Source: Streptomyces sp. WMMB303
GTDB taxonomy: Bacteria > Actinomycetota > Actinomycetes > Streptomycetales > Streptomycetaceae
Reading direction: 5' to 3'
Length of the DNA stretch: 64,000 bases
Assembly: GCF_029351045.1 (NCBI RefSeq)
Contig: NZ_JARKIN010000001.1
Span: 2,672,001 to 2,736,000, forward strand
Positions 9,496 to 17,917 of this stretch are shown in pieces (positions within the stretch are counted from its first letter, which is position 1; the number at the start of each line of letters is the position of its first letter). The position numbers were made by a program, and so were the translations under genes. The notes beneath the pieces are model-generated. The model was not told the DNA's origin. It saw only the letters and a program-made list of their open reading frames with translations, and ran no database searches.

Positions 9496-9511
9496 TGCAT
9501 AACCCTATGCA
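9496..9511. promoter_or_regulatory. Palindromic operator upstream of the RpiR regulator
   Basis: TGCATA (9496-9501), ACCC, TATGCA (9506-9511): a perfect 6-bp inverted repeat with a 4-base spacer, 31 bp above the regulator's ATG and in the only AT-rich part of this intergenic region. RpiR/SIS regulators commonly bind such short palindromes, so autoregulation is likely. It could also serve the divergent gene at 9661. Confidence 0.65.
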
Positions 9512-9660
9512 GCAGCGGCGGTCCCCGGCAAGACGGAGCCGCGCCGGTCGCCCGAAGGCGGCTGCCGCCGGAGGGGCGCCACCCGCGCAAGGGCGGGCCC
9601 CCGCGATGAGGGGGGCTAGCACCACTGCTCGGCGCCCGCGGCGCCCGTAAGCTGGCGGAC

Positions 9661-10092
9661 ATGAGCGGAGCCGACCATGAGCTGAGGAAAGAACTCGACG
9701 CGACGTTGCAGACGCGCCGGGAGCTGGGCCCCGACTACGAGAACGAACTGCTCGACTCGTTCCTCGAAAAGGTGGAGCAGCGACTCGACACCGTGGTCGA
9801 CAAGCAGGTGCGGCGCCGGATGGCCGAGGAGCAGATGGTCGCCGCCCGGGGCAGCAGCGTCGGCACCGCGCCGCAGCCGCAGCCCGCGTCCGGCCTGCCG
9901 GACGGGCTCGGCGCCCGGCTGGGCCTGGCGGTGGCCTCCCTGGTGCTGGCGATCCCGCTCTCGGCGATCGCGGTGGCGAACGCCGGCCTGACCGGCCTGG
10001 TCACCTGCTGGGCGGGCATCGTCGCGGTGAACGGCCTACAGGCCAGCCGCTCCTGGTTCTCCCGCGGCGGCGGCACCCGCACCTCCGACTGA
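9661..10092 (+). CDS. Small conserved-looking membrane protein with coiled-coil N-terminus
   Basis: A 143-residue protein. Residues 1-65 are charged and helical (ELRKELDATLQTRRELGPDYENELLDSFLEKVEQRLDTVV), probably cytoplasmic. A Gly/Pro/Gln linker follows, then two membrane helices at about 87-106 and 108-126, and a short Arg/Gly tail. This architecture is common among unnamed Streptomyces integral membrane proteins. I do not recognise a function. The Shine-Dalgarno sequence is weak (AGCTGGCGG). It diverges from the RpiR regulator and converges with the cystathionine beta-synthase gene. Confidence 0.7.
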   Translation: MSGADHELRKELDATLQTRRELGPDYENELLDSFLEKVEQRLDTVVDKQVRRRMAEEQMVAARGSSVGTAPQPQPASGLPDGLGARLGLAVASLVLAIPLSAIAVANAGLTGLVTCWAGIVAVNGLQASRSWFSRGGGTRTSD

Positions 10093-10188
10093 GCACGTAC
10101 CGGTCCCGGGCCGGCCGACCCCGCGGGCGACGACCTCCCGCGGGCCGCGGAACCCCGCCGGCCGCAACGGTCCGACGGCGGCGGCTCC

Positions 10189-10211
10189 GCCCCGGCCGCC
10201 CGGGCCGGGGC
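10189..10211. terminator. Hairpin between convergent genes
   Basis: GCCCCGGCC (10189-10197) pairs with GGCCGGGGC (10203-10211) around a 5-base loop, between the stops of the membrane protein and the cystathionine beta-synthase gene. It probably terminates both transcripts. Confidence 0.5.
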
Positions 10212-10277
10212 GGCCGGGGTTCCGGCCGGGCGGAACCGCCGTCGGCCACCGGGGGCTCAGCACCCCGCGAGCACGCG

Positions 10278-11675
10278 TCAGCGGCCCTCGTGTGCGAGGA
10301 AGGCCAGCAGGTCCTGACGGCTCACGACGCCGCTCGGCTTGCCCTCCGCGAGGACGACCGCCGCGTCGGCGCCCTCCAGCACGGCCATCAGGTCGGCCAC
10401 GCTCTCCCCGGCGCCCACGTGCGGCAGGGGTGCGCTCATGTGCTTCTCCAGCGGGTCCCCGAGGGAGGCGCGCTGCGCGAACAGCGCGTCGAGCAGCTCG
10501 CGTTCGACGACCGAACCGATCACCTCGGCGGCCATCACGTCCGGGTGCCCGGCACCGCGCTTGACCACGGGCATCTGCGAGACGCCGTACTCGCGCAGCA
10601 CCTCGATGGCCTCGCCGACCTTCTCCTCCGGGTGCATGTGCACGAGCGAGGGGATCGGGCCCTCCTTGAAGCGCAGCACTTCGCCGACCCGGGCGCCGGT
10701 GCTGCCGCCCTCCTCCAGGAAGCCGTAGTCGTTCATCCACTCGTCGTTGAAGATCTTGCTCAGGTAGCCGCGTCCGCCGTCCGGCAGCAGCACGACCACC
10801 ACCGCGTCCTCAGCGTCCGGGCCGAGCCGCCTGGCCACCTCCAGCGCGCCGACCACGGCCATCCCGCAGGACCCGCCGACCAGCAGCCCCTCCTCCTTGG
10901 CCAGCCGCCGCGTCATCTGGAAGGAGTCCTTGTCCGAGACGGCCACGATCTCGTCGGTGACGCCGCGGTCGTAGGCGTCCGGCCAGAAGTCCTCGCCCAC
11001 GCCCTCGACGAGGTACGGGCGGCCCGAACCGCCGGAGTAGACCGAGCCCTCGGGGTCGGCCCCCACGATCCGCACCCGGCCGTCGCTGACTTCCTTCAGA
11101 TAGCGGCCGGTGCCGCTGATGGTGCCGCCGGTGCCGATGCCCGCCACGAAGTGGGTGATCCGGCCGTCGGTCTGCTCCCACAGCTCGGGGCCCGTCGTCT
11201 CGTGGTGCGAGCGGGGGTTGTTGGGGTTGCTGTACTGGTCGGGCTTCCAGGCGCCCGGGGTTTCGCGCACGAGCCTGTCGGAAACGTTGTAGTAAGAGTC
11301 GGGATGTTCGGGATCGACGGCCGTGGGGCAGACCACGACCTCGGCTCCGTAGGCCCGCAGCACATTGATCTTGTCCATGGAGACCTTGTCGGGGCAGACG
11401 AAGAGGCACCGGTACCCCTTCTGCTGCGCCACGATGGCCAGTCCGACACCGGTGTTGCCCGAGGTGGGCTCCACGATCACCCCGCCGGGCCGGAGCTCGC
11501 CGGACTGCTCTGCCGCCTCGATCATGCGCAGCGCGATCCGGTCCTTCACGGACCCGCCTGGATTGAAGTACTCGACCTTGGCAAGGACGGTGGCCTGGAT
11601 ACCGTCCGTGACACTGTTGAGCTTGAGCAGCGGGGTGTTGCCGACAAGCTCGATCATCGACTCGTGATACTGCAC
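10278..11675 (-). CDS. cbs: Cystathionine beta-synthase with C-terminal CBS domain pair
   Basis: A 465-residue PLP enzyme of fold type II, expected to condense serine and homocysteine to cystathionine (reverse transsulfuration). Near the N-terminus VGNTPLLKLN and FNPGGSVKDRIA mark the PLP site, with the Schiff-base lysine at about K44. Next come PTSGNTGVGLA and the phosphate-binding GIGTGGTISGTGRYLK. The last about 120 residues are two CBS motifs (EVLREYGVSQMPVVKRG and LMAVLEGADAAVVLAEGKPSGVVSRQDLLAFL), separating it from plain cysteine synthase. The GTG at 11675 is chosen for GGAG six bases upstream and family alignment. It diverges from the SGNH hydrolase gene. Confidence 0.92.
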   Translation of the reverse strand: MQYHESMIELVGNTPLLKLNSVTDGIQATVLAKVEYFNPGGSVKDRIALRMIEAAEQSGELRPGGVIVEPTSGNTGVGLAIVAQQKGYRCLFVCPDKVSMDKINVLRAYGAEVVVCPTAVDPEHPDSYYNVSDRLVRETPGAWKPDQYSNPNNPRSHHETTGPELWEQTDGRITHFVAGIGTGGTISGTGRYLKEVSDGRVRIVGADPEGSVYSGGSGRPYLVEGVGEDFWPDAYDRGVTDEIVAVSDKDSFQMTRRLAKEEGLLVGGSCGMAVVGALEVARRLGPDAEDAVVVVLLPDGGRGYLSKIFNDEWMNDYGFLEEGGSTGARVGEVLRFKEGPIPSLVHMHPEEKVGEAIEVLREYGVSQMPVVKRGAGHPDVMAAEVIGSVVERELLDALFAQRASLGDPLEKHMSAPLPHVGAGESVADLMAVLEGADAAVVLAEGKPSGVVSRQDLLAFLAHEGR

Positions 11676-11952
11676 CGTGGTCTCCGCGCGTAGTCGTGGT
11701 CGCAGGGCCGCGGGGTCGCGAGCCCGTGCCGACACCTTATGGGGCAACACGTGCACACCCCAGGTGCGTTGCAGGGCGGGCCGCACGGGGCAACACAGTC
11801 TTGGAGGTCGCGGACCCCCGGCGTTCGGACAACAGTGCGCACACCGGCGCACAACAGCCCCCGAACGCACAGGAACAGGCGCCCGCTCCCCCACGAACGG
11901 ACGCACCACTACATGAGCCCATGATCGGGAACTCGGGAGGCGGAAGAGGACA

Positions 11953-13005
11953 ATGCCGATGTCGAAGGCGTCGAGCGCGAGAGTGGCCCGACGGATCGCG
12001 ACCGCGGCCGCCTATGGAGGCGGCGGACTCGGCCTGGTCGGTGGAGCGGCGGTCGGGCTGCTCTTCACCGAACTCCAACTGGCGAAACACCATATCGGCG
12101 GCTCCGACGACGAGCCGCCCGAGGCCGACGGATCGTACGGCAGCGCCTTCGGCAGGCTCTACGACGGGCAGCCGCTGCGCCTCGCCTTCCTCGGCGACTC
12201 CACCGCGGCGGGCCAGGGCGTGCACCGGCCCCGCCAGACCCCCGGGGCGCTGCTCGCCTCGGCGCTCGCGGCGGTCGCCGAACGCCCCGTCGAACTGCGC
12301 AACGTGGCCCTCTCCGGCGCCATGTCCGACGACCTGGAGCGGCAGATCACACTGCTGCTGAGCGAACGGGACCTGGCCGAGGCCCCCGACGTGTGCGTCA
12401 TCATGGTCGGCGCCAACGACGTGACCCACCGGATGTCCCCGGCACGCTCGGTCCGCCACCTCTCGGACGCGGTGGCGCGGCTGCGGACGGCGGGCTGCGA
12501 AGTGGTCGTCGGCACCTGCCCGGACCTGGGCAGTGTCGAGCCGGTCGGGCAGCCGCTGCGCTGGATCGCCCGGCGGCTCTCGCGCCAGCTCGCGGCGGCT
12601 CAGACCATCGCCGTGGTCGAGGAGGGCGGCCGTACGGTCTCGTTGGGCGACCTGCTCGGCCCGGAGTTCTCCGCGAACCCGCGCGAACTGTTCGGACCCG
12701 ACAACTACCACCCCTCGGCCGAGGGGTACGCCACTGCGGCGATGGCCATACTGCCCACCCTGTGCGCGGCGCTGGGCCTGTGGCCGACGGAGGACGAGCG
12801 GCCGGACGCGCGGCGGCGCGAGGGCATCCTCCCGGTGGCGCGGGCCGCCGCGGAGGCGGCGGCCGAGGGCGGTACGGAGGTCGCCGGGATGCGCGGCCCC
12901 TGGGCGCTCCTCAAGCACCGCCGCCGGCGCCGGCTGCCGCCTCCCGGGGAGATGGGCCCCAGGTACACCGAGGACCGCGCCGAGGACGTCGCCGAGAACC
13001 GCTGA
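11953..13005 (+). CDS. SGNH/GDSL hydrolase family protein, probably membrane-anchored
   Basis: A 350-residue protein. An N-terminal basic segment and hydrophobic stretch (about 18-40) look like a membrane anchor or uncleaved signal. The SGNH domain shows block I LAFLGDSTAAGQG with the nucleophile S83, block III VCVIMVGANDVTHR with the oxyanion asparagine, and block V DNYHPSAEGYATAA with the catalytic Asp/His. The tail is Arg-rich. These are esterases or lipases of unknown substrate, probably acting at the cell surface. The ATG has GAAGAGGA upstream; a second ATG two codons on is possible. It diverges from the cystathionine beta-synthase gene across 277 bp. Confidence 0.88.
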   Translation: MPMSKASSARVARRIATAAAYGGGGLGLVGGAAVGLLFTELQLAKHHIGGSDDEPPEADGSYGSAFGRLYDGQPLRLAFLGDSTAAGQGVHRPRQTPGALLASALAAVAERPVELRNVALSGAMSDDLERQITLLLSERDLAEAPDVCVIMVGANDVTHRMSPARSVRHLSDAVARLRTAGCEVVVGTCPDLGSVEPVGQPLRWIARRLSRQLAAAQTIAVVEEGGRTVSLGDLLGPEFSANPRELFGPDNYHPSAEGYATAAMAILPTLCAALGLWPTEDERPDARRREGILPVARAAAEAAAEGGTEVAGMRGPWALLKHRRRRRLPPPGEMGPRYTEDRAEDVAENR

Positions 13006-13173
13006 CCCGGCCGGCGGCCCGCACCGGACCGCACAGGGCCGGGGCCGGGCCGACGGGGGGCCGGGGCAGGCCGACGACGGGGGGACCGAGGCCGGACCGC
13101 GGGCACGGCGGGCCCGCCGCGGCGGCCGCGGGGGGCACGGACCGGCTGCGGAACCTTGACCGCGGGACGGAAA

Positions 13174-13185
13174 AAGCGAACGCTT
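13174..13185. promoter_or_regulatory. Short palindrome upstream of the thiolase gene
   Basis: AAGCG (13174-13178), AA, CGCTT (13181-13185) form an inverted repeat about 100 bp before the thiolase ATG, just below a TTGACC hexamer (13156-13161). It could be a TetR-type operator. No cognate regulator is adjacent, so this is tentative. Confidence 0.3.
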
Positions 13186-13283
13186 AGAAGAGGCCCGCGT
13201 CACATCCCCGGGACCGTGACCCGCACCCTACGGGCGGGTAGCTTCCGCTGCGTAGCCACTCGCCGACCCTCTCTGGAGCCCTG

Positions 13284-14504
13284 ATGCCTGAAGCAGTGAT
13301 CGTCTCCACCGCCCGCTCCCCCATCGGCCGCGCCTTCAAGGGCTCCCTCAAGGACATCCGCCCGGACGACCTGACCGCCGAGATCGTCAGGACGGCGCTC
13401 GCCAAGGTCCCGGAGCTGGACCCGACGGACATCGACGACCTGATGCTGGGCTGCGGACTGCCCGGGGGCGAGCAGGGCCACAACCTCGGGCGCGTCGTCG
13501 CCGTCCAACTGGGCATGGACCACCTGCCGGGCTGCACCATCACGCGGTACTGCTCCTCGTCCCTGCAGACGACCCGGATGGCGCTGCACGCGATCAAGGC
13601 GGGCGAGGGCGACGTGTTCATCTCGGCGGGCGTCGAGGCGGTCTCCCGCTCGGTCAAGGGCTCCTCCGACGGGATGCCCGACACCCACAACCCGCTCTTC
13701 GCCGAGGCCGAGGCCCGCACCGCGGCCCGCGCCGAGCAGGGCGGCGAGGGCTGGACCGACCCGCGCGCGGAGGGCGGCGCCCCGGACGTCTACATGGCCA
13801 TGGGCCAGACCGCGGAGAACCTGGCCCGCCACAAGGGCATCACGCGGCGTGAGATGGACGAGTTCGGCGTGCGCTCGCAGAACCTCGCCGAGAAGGCGCT
13901 CGGGGACGGCTTCTGGGAGCGCGAGATCACCCCCGTCACCACCCCGGACGGCACGGTCGTCAGCAAGGACGACGGGCCGCGCGCGGGCGTCACGCTGGAG
14001 GGGGTCGAGGGACTCAAGCCCGTCTTCCGCCCGGACGGGCTGATCACCGCGGGCAACTGCTGCCCGCTCAACGACGGCGCCGCCGCGCTCGTCGTGATGT
14101 CCGACACCAAGGCGCGCGAGCTGGGCCTGACGCCGCTGGCCCGGATCGTCTCCACGGGAGTGTCCGGTCTCTCGCCCGAGATCATGGGCTACGGTCCCGT
14201 CGAGGCCAGCAAGCAGGCGCTGGCCCGGGCCGGCATGTCGGTCGGCGACATCGACCTGGTGGAGATCAACGAGGCGTTCGCGGCCCAGGTCATCCCCTCC
14301 TACCAGGACCTCGGCATCGACCTGGACAAGCTCAACGTCAATGGCGGCGCCATCGCCGTGGGACACCCGTTCGGTATGACCGGAGCCCGCATCACCACCA
14401 CGCTGCTCAACTCGCTCCAGTGGCACGACAAGCAGTTCGGCCTGGAGACCATGTGCGTGGGCGGCGGCCAGGGCATGGCCATGGTGCTGGAGCGGCTCGC
14501 CTGA
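13284..14504 (+). CDS. Acetyl-CoA C-acyltransferase (thiolase)
   Basis: A 406-residue thiolase catalysing reversible Claisen condensation or thiolysis of acyl-CoA in fatty-acid degradation or acetoacetyl-CoA formation. The nucleophilic cysteine is C90 in TRYCSSSLQTTRMA. The late motifs NEAFAAQVIP, GGAIAVGHPFGMTGAR with the catalytic histidine, and CVGGGQGMAMVLE with the second catalytic cysteine are all intact. The protein has full family length. The start at 13284 is preceded by CTCTGGAGCCCTG, with GGAG seven bases away. It sits alone; no acyl-CoA dehydrogenase or hydratase adjoins it, so degradative versus biosynthetic use is open. Confidence 0.94.
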   Translation: MPEAVIVSTARSPIGRAFKGSLKDIRPDDLTAEIVRTALAKVPELDPTDIDDLMLGCGLPGGEQGHNLGRVVAVQLGMDHLPGCTITRYCSSSLQTTRMALHAIKAGEGDVFISAGVEAVSRSVKGSSDGMPDTHNPLFAEAEARTAARAEQGGEGWTDPRAEGGAPDVYMAMGQTAENLARHKGITRREMDEFGVRSQNLAEKALGDGFWEREITPVTTPDGTVVSKDDGPRAGVTLEGVEGLKPVFRPDGLITAGNCCPLNDGAAALVVMSDTKARELGLTPLARIVSTGVSGLSPEIMGYGPVEASKQALARAGMSVGDIDLVEINEAFAAQVIPSYQDLGIDLDKLNVNGGAIAVGHPFGMTGARITTTLLNSLQWHDKQFGLETMCVGGGQGMAMVLERLA

Positions 14505-14806
14505 GCCGCGTGCGCCGGGGCCGCAGCCGGGACCGCAGCCGCGCGTCCCGGCAGCGGCCCCGGCGCTCGTCCCGGCGCTCCGCCCGGCGACCGCTCCGGG
14601 CCCGGCGAACCGGTGCGCGAAGGCCGCCGGGCACCGGGTATACAGCGGCGAGACCGAAGCGCCCCCAGGATGTGACATATGCCCTGGAGGCACGGTATTC
14701 CCGCAGGTCATGGCGGTACGCATCAAACCGGCTCCGGACTACCCCTGTCCAGTTCGACGGGATTTGCACTACGGTCGAAGAACCTTGAACAACCTTCGAG
14801 CCGACG

Positions 14807-14838
14807 CTGTTGTAGGAATACAGCGCTGTAGTAGGAAT
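14807..14838 (+). promoter_or_regulatory. Tandem 13-bp direct repeat in the leader of the 14902 gene
   Basis: CTGTTGTAGGAAT (14807-14819) and CTGTAGTAGGAAT (14826-14838) are 12/13 identical with a 19-bp period, and CAGCGCTG lies between them. They sit in an AT-rich island in the 397-bp gap after the thiolase gene, 64 bp above the next start. Paired regulator sites or overlapping -10 elements (TAGGAAT) are both possible. The rest of 14505-14800 shows nothing definite. Confidence 0.4.
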
Positions 14839-14901
14839 TCAAGGGGCAACGACCGGGGGGAACCGCATCAGGGGACCGAACCGGAACCGGGAGTCAAGTC
14901 A

Positions 14902-16002
14902 GTGAGCGCCATATCCCTCATCCTGCTGTGTGCGGCGACCACGGCCACCGCGCTGGGCGGTGCGGCACTGCACACGGCGCGCGGCCTGCGCGGCCAGTTG
15001 ACGGCGCTGCGCGCCCAGCTGGAGACAGCACCGGCGGCGGCCCCGGGCGCCGCGCTCCCGCGGGCCCGCGACGCGGCCCACCGGGGCGGCGAAGCCGCCC
15101 CCGACACGCTCCCGCCGAGGACCGACGCGTTCTCGCAGGAGATCCGTACCGCCGTCGCCGCCGCGCTGGCCGACGAGCGGGAGCGGGAGCTCGCCGAGGC
15201 CCGCGCCTTCTGGGCCGCCCAGGAGGCGCGCGGCGCGGACTCCGGAGCCGGCTCGCTGCTGGCCGGTCACGGCACGGAGTACGCGTACGAGGTCGAGGCG
15301 GACGGCCTCGCGGAGGAACTCGACGCCCTGCTGGAGGCCGACACCGACGGCTTGTTCATCCCCCGCCAGCCGGGGCCCGAGGACACAGGCGACGCGGACC
15401 ACGCGGACACGGACTACGCGGACCACACGGCCGACACCGACGACGCGGACCTGAACCTCGCGGACCTGGACCTCGAGCTGGACGTGGCCCCCTACACCCG
15501 CGCGGACGACGAGCGCGGCGTGGAGGAGTACCGCCGCACCGCCGAGGGGGTCTGCTTCCGCGACGCGGACGCCGCTCCGGAGGACGAACCCCCGGGTCTG
15601 GCCGCGGCCCGCCGCCGCCACCCGTCCCAGCCGGACTACACCCTCGACGGCGAGCCGATCGTGCCCGGTCCCGCACCGGCGCCCGCGGCCCCCACCGTCA
15701 CGTACCACGAGCGCACCGTCGAGCGGCTGACCGAACTCGCCGAGGCGCGCACCCCGCTGGCCGATGTGCGCCCGGGTCCGCTGGGCACGCTGGACGTCTA
15801 CGTCTTCGAGGACGGTACGACGGTGTGCCTGGCGCCGGGCCACCGTGCCACGAGCGAGGCGCTGGCCGACGGCGTGCGCCGCGGTCAGGCCCCGGTGCTG
15901 ATGGGCGGCTCCGGGATCGCCGGCTCCTACGCGCTCACCTTCGCCTTCCCCGACGGGAGCACCGCCTACCTGCTGGCGGACCGCGTCATCACGCCCCTGT
16001 AA
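14902..16002 (+). CDS. Hypothetical membrane-anchored protein with acidic low-complexity middle
   Basis: A 366-residue protein I do not recognise. Residues 2-24 form one membrane helix (SAISLILLCAATTATALGGAAL), followed by a short helical segment. Residues about 60-110 are Glu/Ala-rich, and about 155-200 are strongly acidic with repeated Asp-Ala-Asp and ADHTADTDDAD units. The C-terminal about 130 residues look folded (VTYHERTVERLTELAEARTPLADVRPGPLGTLDVYVFEDGTTVCLAPGHRA). The GTG at 14902 is chosen because GGGAG lies nine bases upstream and it starts directly at the membrane helix. Its last 14 bases overlap the tail of the convergent gene. Confidence 0.7.
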   Translation: MSAISLILLCAATTATALGGAALHTARGLRGQLTALRAQLETAPAAAPGAALPRARDAAHRGGEAAPDTLPPRTDAFSQEIRTAVAAALADERERELAEARAFWAAQEARGADSGAGSLLAGHGTEYAYEVEADGLAEELDALLEADTDGLFIPRQPGPEDTGDADHADTDYADHTADTDDADLNLADLDLELDVAPYTRADDERGVEEYRRTAEGVCFRDADAAPEDEPPGLAAARRRHPSQPDYTLDGEPIVPGPAPAPAAPTVTYHERTVERLTELAEARTPLADVRPGPLGTLDVYVFEDGTTVCLAPGHRATSEALADGVRRGQAPVLMGGSGIAGSYALTFAFPDGSTAYLLADRVITPL

Positions 16003-16354
16003 CGCCCCGCGCGGTGCCGCTCCGCGGGGACAGCGGTGAGCCCTCCAGCAGTTGGAGGGCTTCCCGCAGCGCGGGTTCCGCGAGGTGGGCGGGCGTCGTC
16101 TCCAGGGCCGCGACCACGTCGTGCCCCGCGACGGCGAGTTGATCGCCGACGGCGAAGACACCGGCGTCCGGCAGCACCCGCGACATCCCGCCCTCGGGGA
16201 ATTCGAGGCGCTGGGCCAGCAGGGCCAACTCCCGGGCGAGCGCGAGTCCGTCCGCGGCGGCGCCCCGCTCCAGGGTGCTCTGCGGCAGGCTGCGCAGCCG
16301 GTCGGCGAACCGTTCGACGGCGTCGGTCAGGGGGCGGGTGTCGGGCCGGGGCAC
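15989..16354 (-). CDS. Small hypothetical helical protein
   Basis: A 121-residue soluble protein rich in Leu and Ala: TRPLTDAVERFADRLRSLPQSTLERGAAADGLALARELALLAQRLEF, then VLPDAGVFAVGDQLAVAGHDVVAALETTPAHLAEPALREALQLL. It is probably all-alpha. I do not recognise the family. The GTG at 16354 follows a GGGGGC stretch; the open frame extends 24 residues upstream to 16426 but those residues look non-coding. It is divergent from the DUF4287 gene and its 3' end overlaps the convergent 14902 gene by 14 bp. Confidence 0.6.
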   Translation of the reverse strand: MPRPDTRPLTDAVERFADRLRSLPQSTLERGAAADGLALARELALLAQRLEFPEGGMSRVLPDAGVFAVGDQLAVAGHDVVAALETTPAHLAEPALREALQLLEGSPLSPRSGTARGVTGA

Positions 16355-16468
16355 GCCCCCAGCATATGCGCCGGTGCGCTGCTCCGGGCCTTCCGCACTG
16401 TTGCCAACGCGCGCGCCCTCAGGCAACGTGTCGGCAAGGACTCACTGCAGAAGCGTCCGGAGGCGCCG

Positions 16469-16696
16469 ATGTCCCAAGTCTTCTCCGAAGAGACCCACCG
16501 GAACATGCTGTCCCGCATTCCCCAGTGCACTGGTCGTGAAGTCTCCGAATGGCTCCACGCGGTCGACGAGGGCCCCGCCCTGCTCCGTTTCGAGGAGAAG
16601 GTGAGCTGGCTCCGCGGTGAGCACAACCTCGCCTACGGGCACGCCAAAGCGATCATCCACGAACACGACCTGCGGCGCGCCGCGCGCCACCGCTAG
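16469..16696 (+). CDS. DUF4287-type small protein
   Basis: A 75-residue soluble protein starting MSQVFSEETHRNMLSRIPQCTG, with the pattern SRIPxCTGREVSEWLxxVxEGPALLRFEEKVSWLRGEHNLAYGHAKAIIHEHD typical of the DUF4287 family (helical, function unknown). The repeated helix-plus-aromatic layout is complete, so the gene looks intact. GGAGG lies six bases before the ATG. It is monocistronic; downstream is the 16740-16786 repeat cluster and the terminator of the opposite gene. Confidence 0.8.
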   Translation: MSQVFSEETHRNMLSRIPQCTGREVSEWLHAVDEGPALLRFEEKVSWLRGEHNLAYGHAKAIIHEHDLRRAARHR

Positions 16697-16739
16697 GCAG
16701 GGCCTCGTTCCCCGGCCTGGACAGACGAAGCGAAGACCC

Positions 16740-16786
16740 TAGGACACGAAGGATCGCTTAGGACGCGAAAACGCGTAGGACGCGAA
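16740..16786. repeat. Three short direct repeats TAGGACxCGAA
   Basis: TAGGACACGAA (16740-16750), TAGGACGCGAA (16759-16769) and TAGGACGCGAA (16776-16786) lie between two convergent genes. The spacings differ (19 and 17 bp), so this is not a strict tandem array. No function is evident. Confidence 0.6.
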
Positions 16787-16797
16787 AGACGCGGACA

Positions 16798-16840
16798 CGC
16801 CGAGGGCCCGGGAGGTGGTTCACCTCCCGGGCCCTCGGCG
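16798..16840. terminator. Strong hairpin terminator
   Basis: A perfect 20-bp stem (16798-16817 with 16821-16840) around a 3-base GTT loop, about 40 bp past the stop of the Bax-inhibitor-1 gene. It probably terminates that gene and stops read-through from the DUF4287 side. Confidence 0.85.
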
Positions 16841-16880
16841 AGTCCGCCGCGGGTGCGGCTCCGGCTGCCGCCGGTGCCGC

Positions 16881-17729
16881 TCAGTCGCCTTGCAGGATGG
16901 CGATCAGGCGCAGGAACTCCAGGTAGATCCACACCAGGGTCAGCGTCAGCCCGAACGCGGCGAGCCACGCCTCCTCCTTGGGGGCGCCGTAGGCGATGCC
17001 GTCCTCGACCTGCTTGAAGTCCAGGGCGAGGAAGAGCGCGCCGAGCACGACGCCGACCACGCCGAAGAGGATGCCCAGGCCGCCGCTGCGGAAGCCGAGC
17101 CCGTCACCGCCGCCGAAGACGGCGAAGAGCATGTTGACGGCCATGAGCAGCACGAAGCCGATCGCGGCAGCCATCACGAACCGGTAGAACCGCTGGGTGA
17201 CGCGGATGACGCGGGTCTTGTAGAGCACCAGGACGGCGGTGAAGACCGCCAGTGTGCCGAGCACCGCCTGCATGGCGGCGCCGTCCACGAACTGGTTGAC
17301 GAAGTTGCTCAGGGCGCCGAGGAAGAGCCCCTCGAATGCGGCGTACGCCAGGATCAGCGCGGGCGACGCCTTGCGCTTGAACACCTGCACGAACGACAGC
17401 ACCATGGCGATGAGCCCGGCACCGATGGCGAGCGGCAGCGACAGCCCGGTGATCCAGGCGACGGCTGCCATCGCGATGACGAGACCGAGGGTCATCCCCG
17501 TCCGGGCGACGACGTCGTCGATCGTCATCCGCCCGGCGGACGGCGGTGCGGCCGGAGGCGCGTACGGCTGACCGGGGGCCTGGGTCTGCCGGCCGTACGG
17601 GTTTCCGGCGTAGGGGTTCGTCGCGTACGGGTTCCCGGCCTGCGGCGGCTGCTGCTGAGCGTCGAAACCGGCATAGCCGTTGTTGCGGCTGAACCCCCGT
17701 CGCGAGAAGACCGGGTTACTACTCCTCAT
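16881..17729 (-). CDS. Bax inhibitor-1 / YccA family membrane protein
   Basis: A 282-residue integral membrane protein. An N-terminal about 80-residue Gln/Pro/Asn/Tyr-rich cytoplasmic tail carries NPYA/NPYGRQ repeats. About seven hydrophobic helices follow, including MTLGLVIAMAAVAWITGLSLPLAIGAGLIAMVLSFVQVF and the closing LAAFGLTLTLVWIYLEFLRLIAILQGD, typical of the YccA/BI-1 family. Family members may act as ion or Ca2+ leak channels or modulate membrane proteases; the role here is unknown. The ATG at 17729 has GGAGGAGTGAG upstream. The strong hairpin at 16798-16840 terminates it. Confidence 0.9.
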   Translation of the reverse strand: MRSSNPVFSRRGFSRNNGYAGFDAQQQPPQAGNPYATNPYAGNPYGRQTQAPGQPYAPPAAPPSAGRMTIDDVVARTGMTLGLVIAMAAVAWITGLSLPLAIGAGLIAMVLSFVQVFKRKASPALILAYAAFEGLFLGALSNFVNQFVDGAAMQAVLGTLAVFTAVLVLYKTRVIRVTQRFYRFVMAAAIGFVLLMAVNMLFAVFGGGDGLGFRSGGLGILFGVVGVVLGALFLALDFKQVEDGIAYGAPKEEAWLAAFGLTLTLVWIYLEFLRLIAILQGD

Positions 17730-17917
17730 CTCACTCCTCCATGGCCACACTGCGCGGCCTTGCCGTCCAGCGTAATGCGTTAGCAAAAACAGCACGCTAG
17801 TGCAGAGTCAAGAACGAAGGAAAGCTGTCGATTGTTCCACTTCCCTTACAGATCCCCGACCTCACCCGGGCGGGTGCGCGCGGGGGTGCGGCATGCCACT
17901 GGCGCACACCCGGCGGG

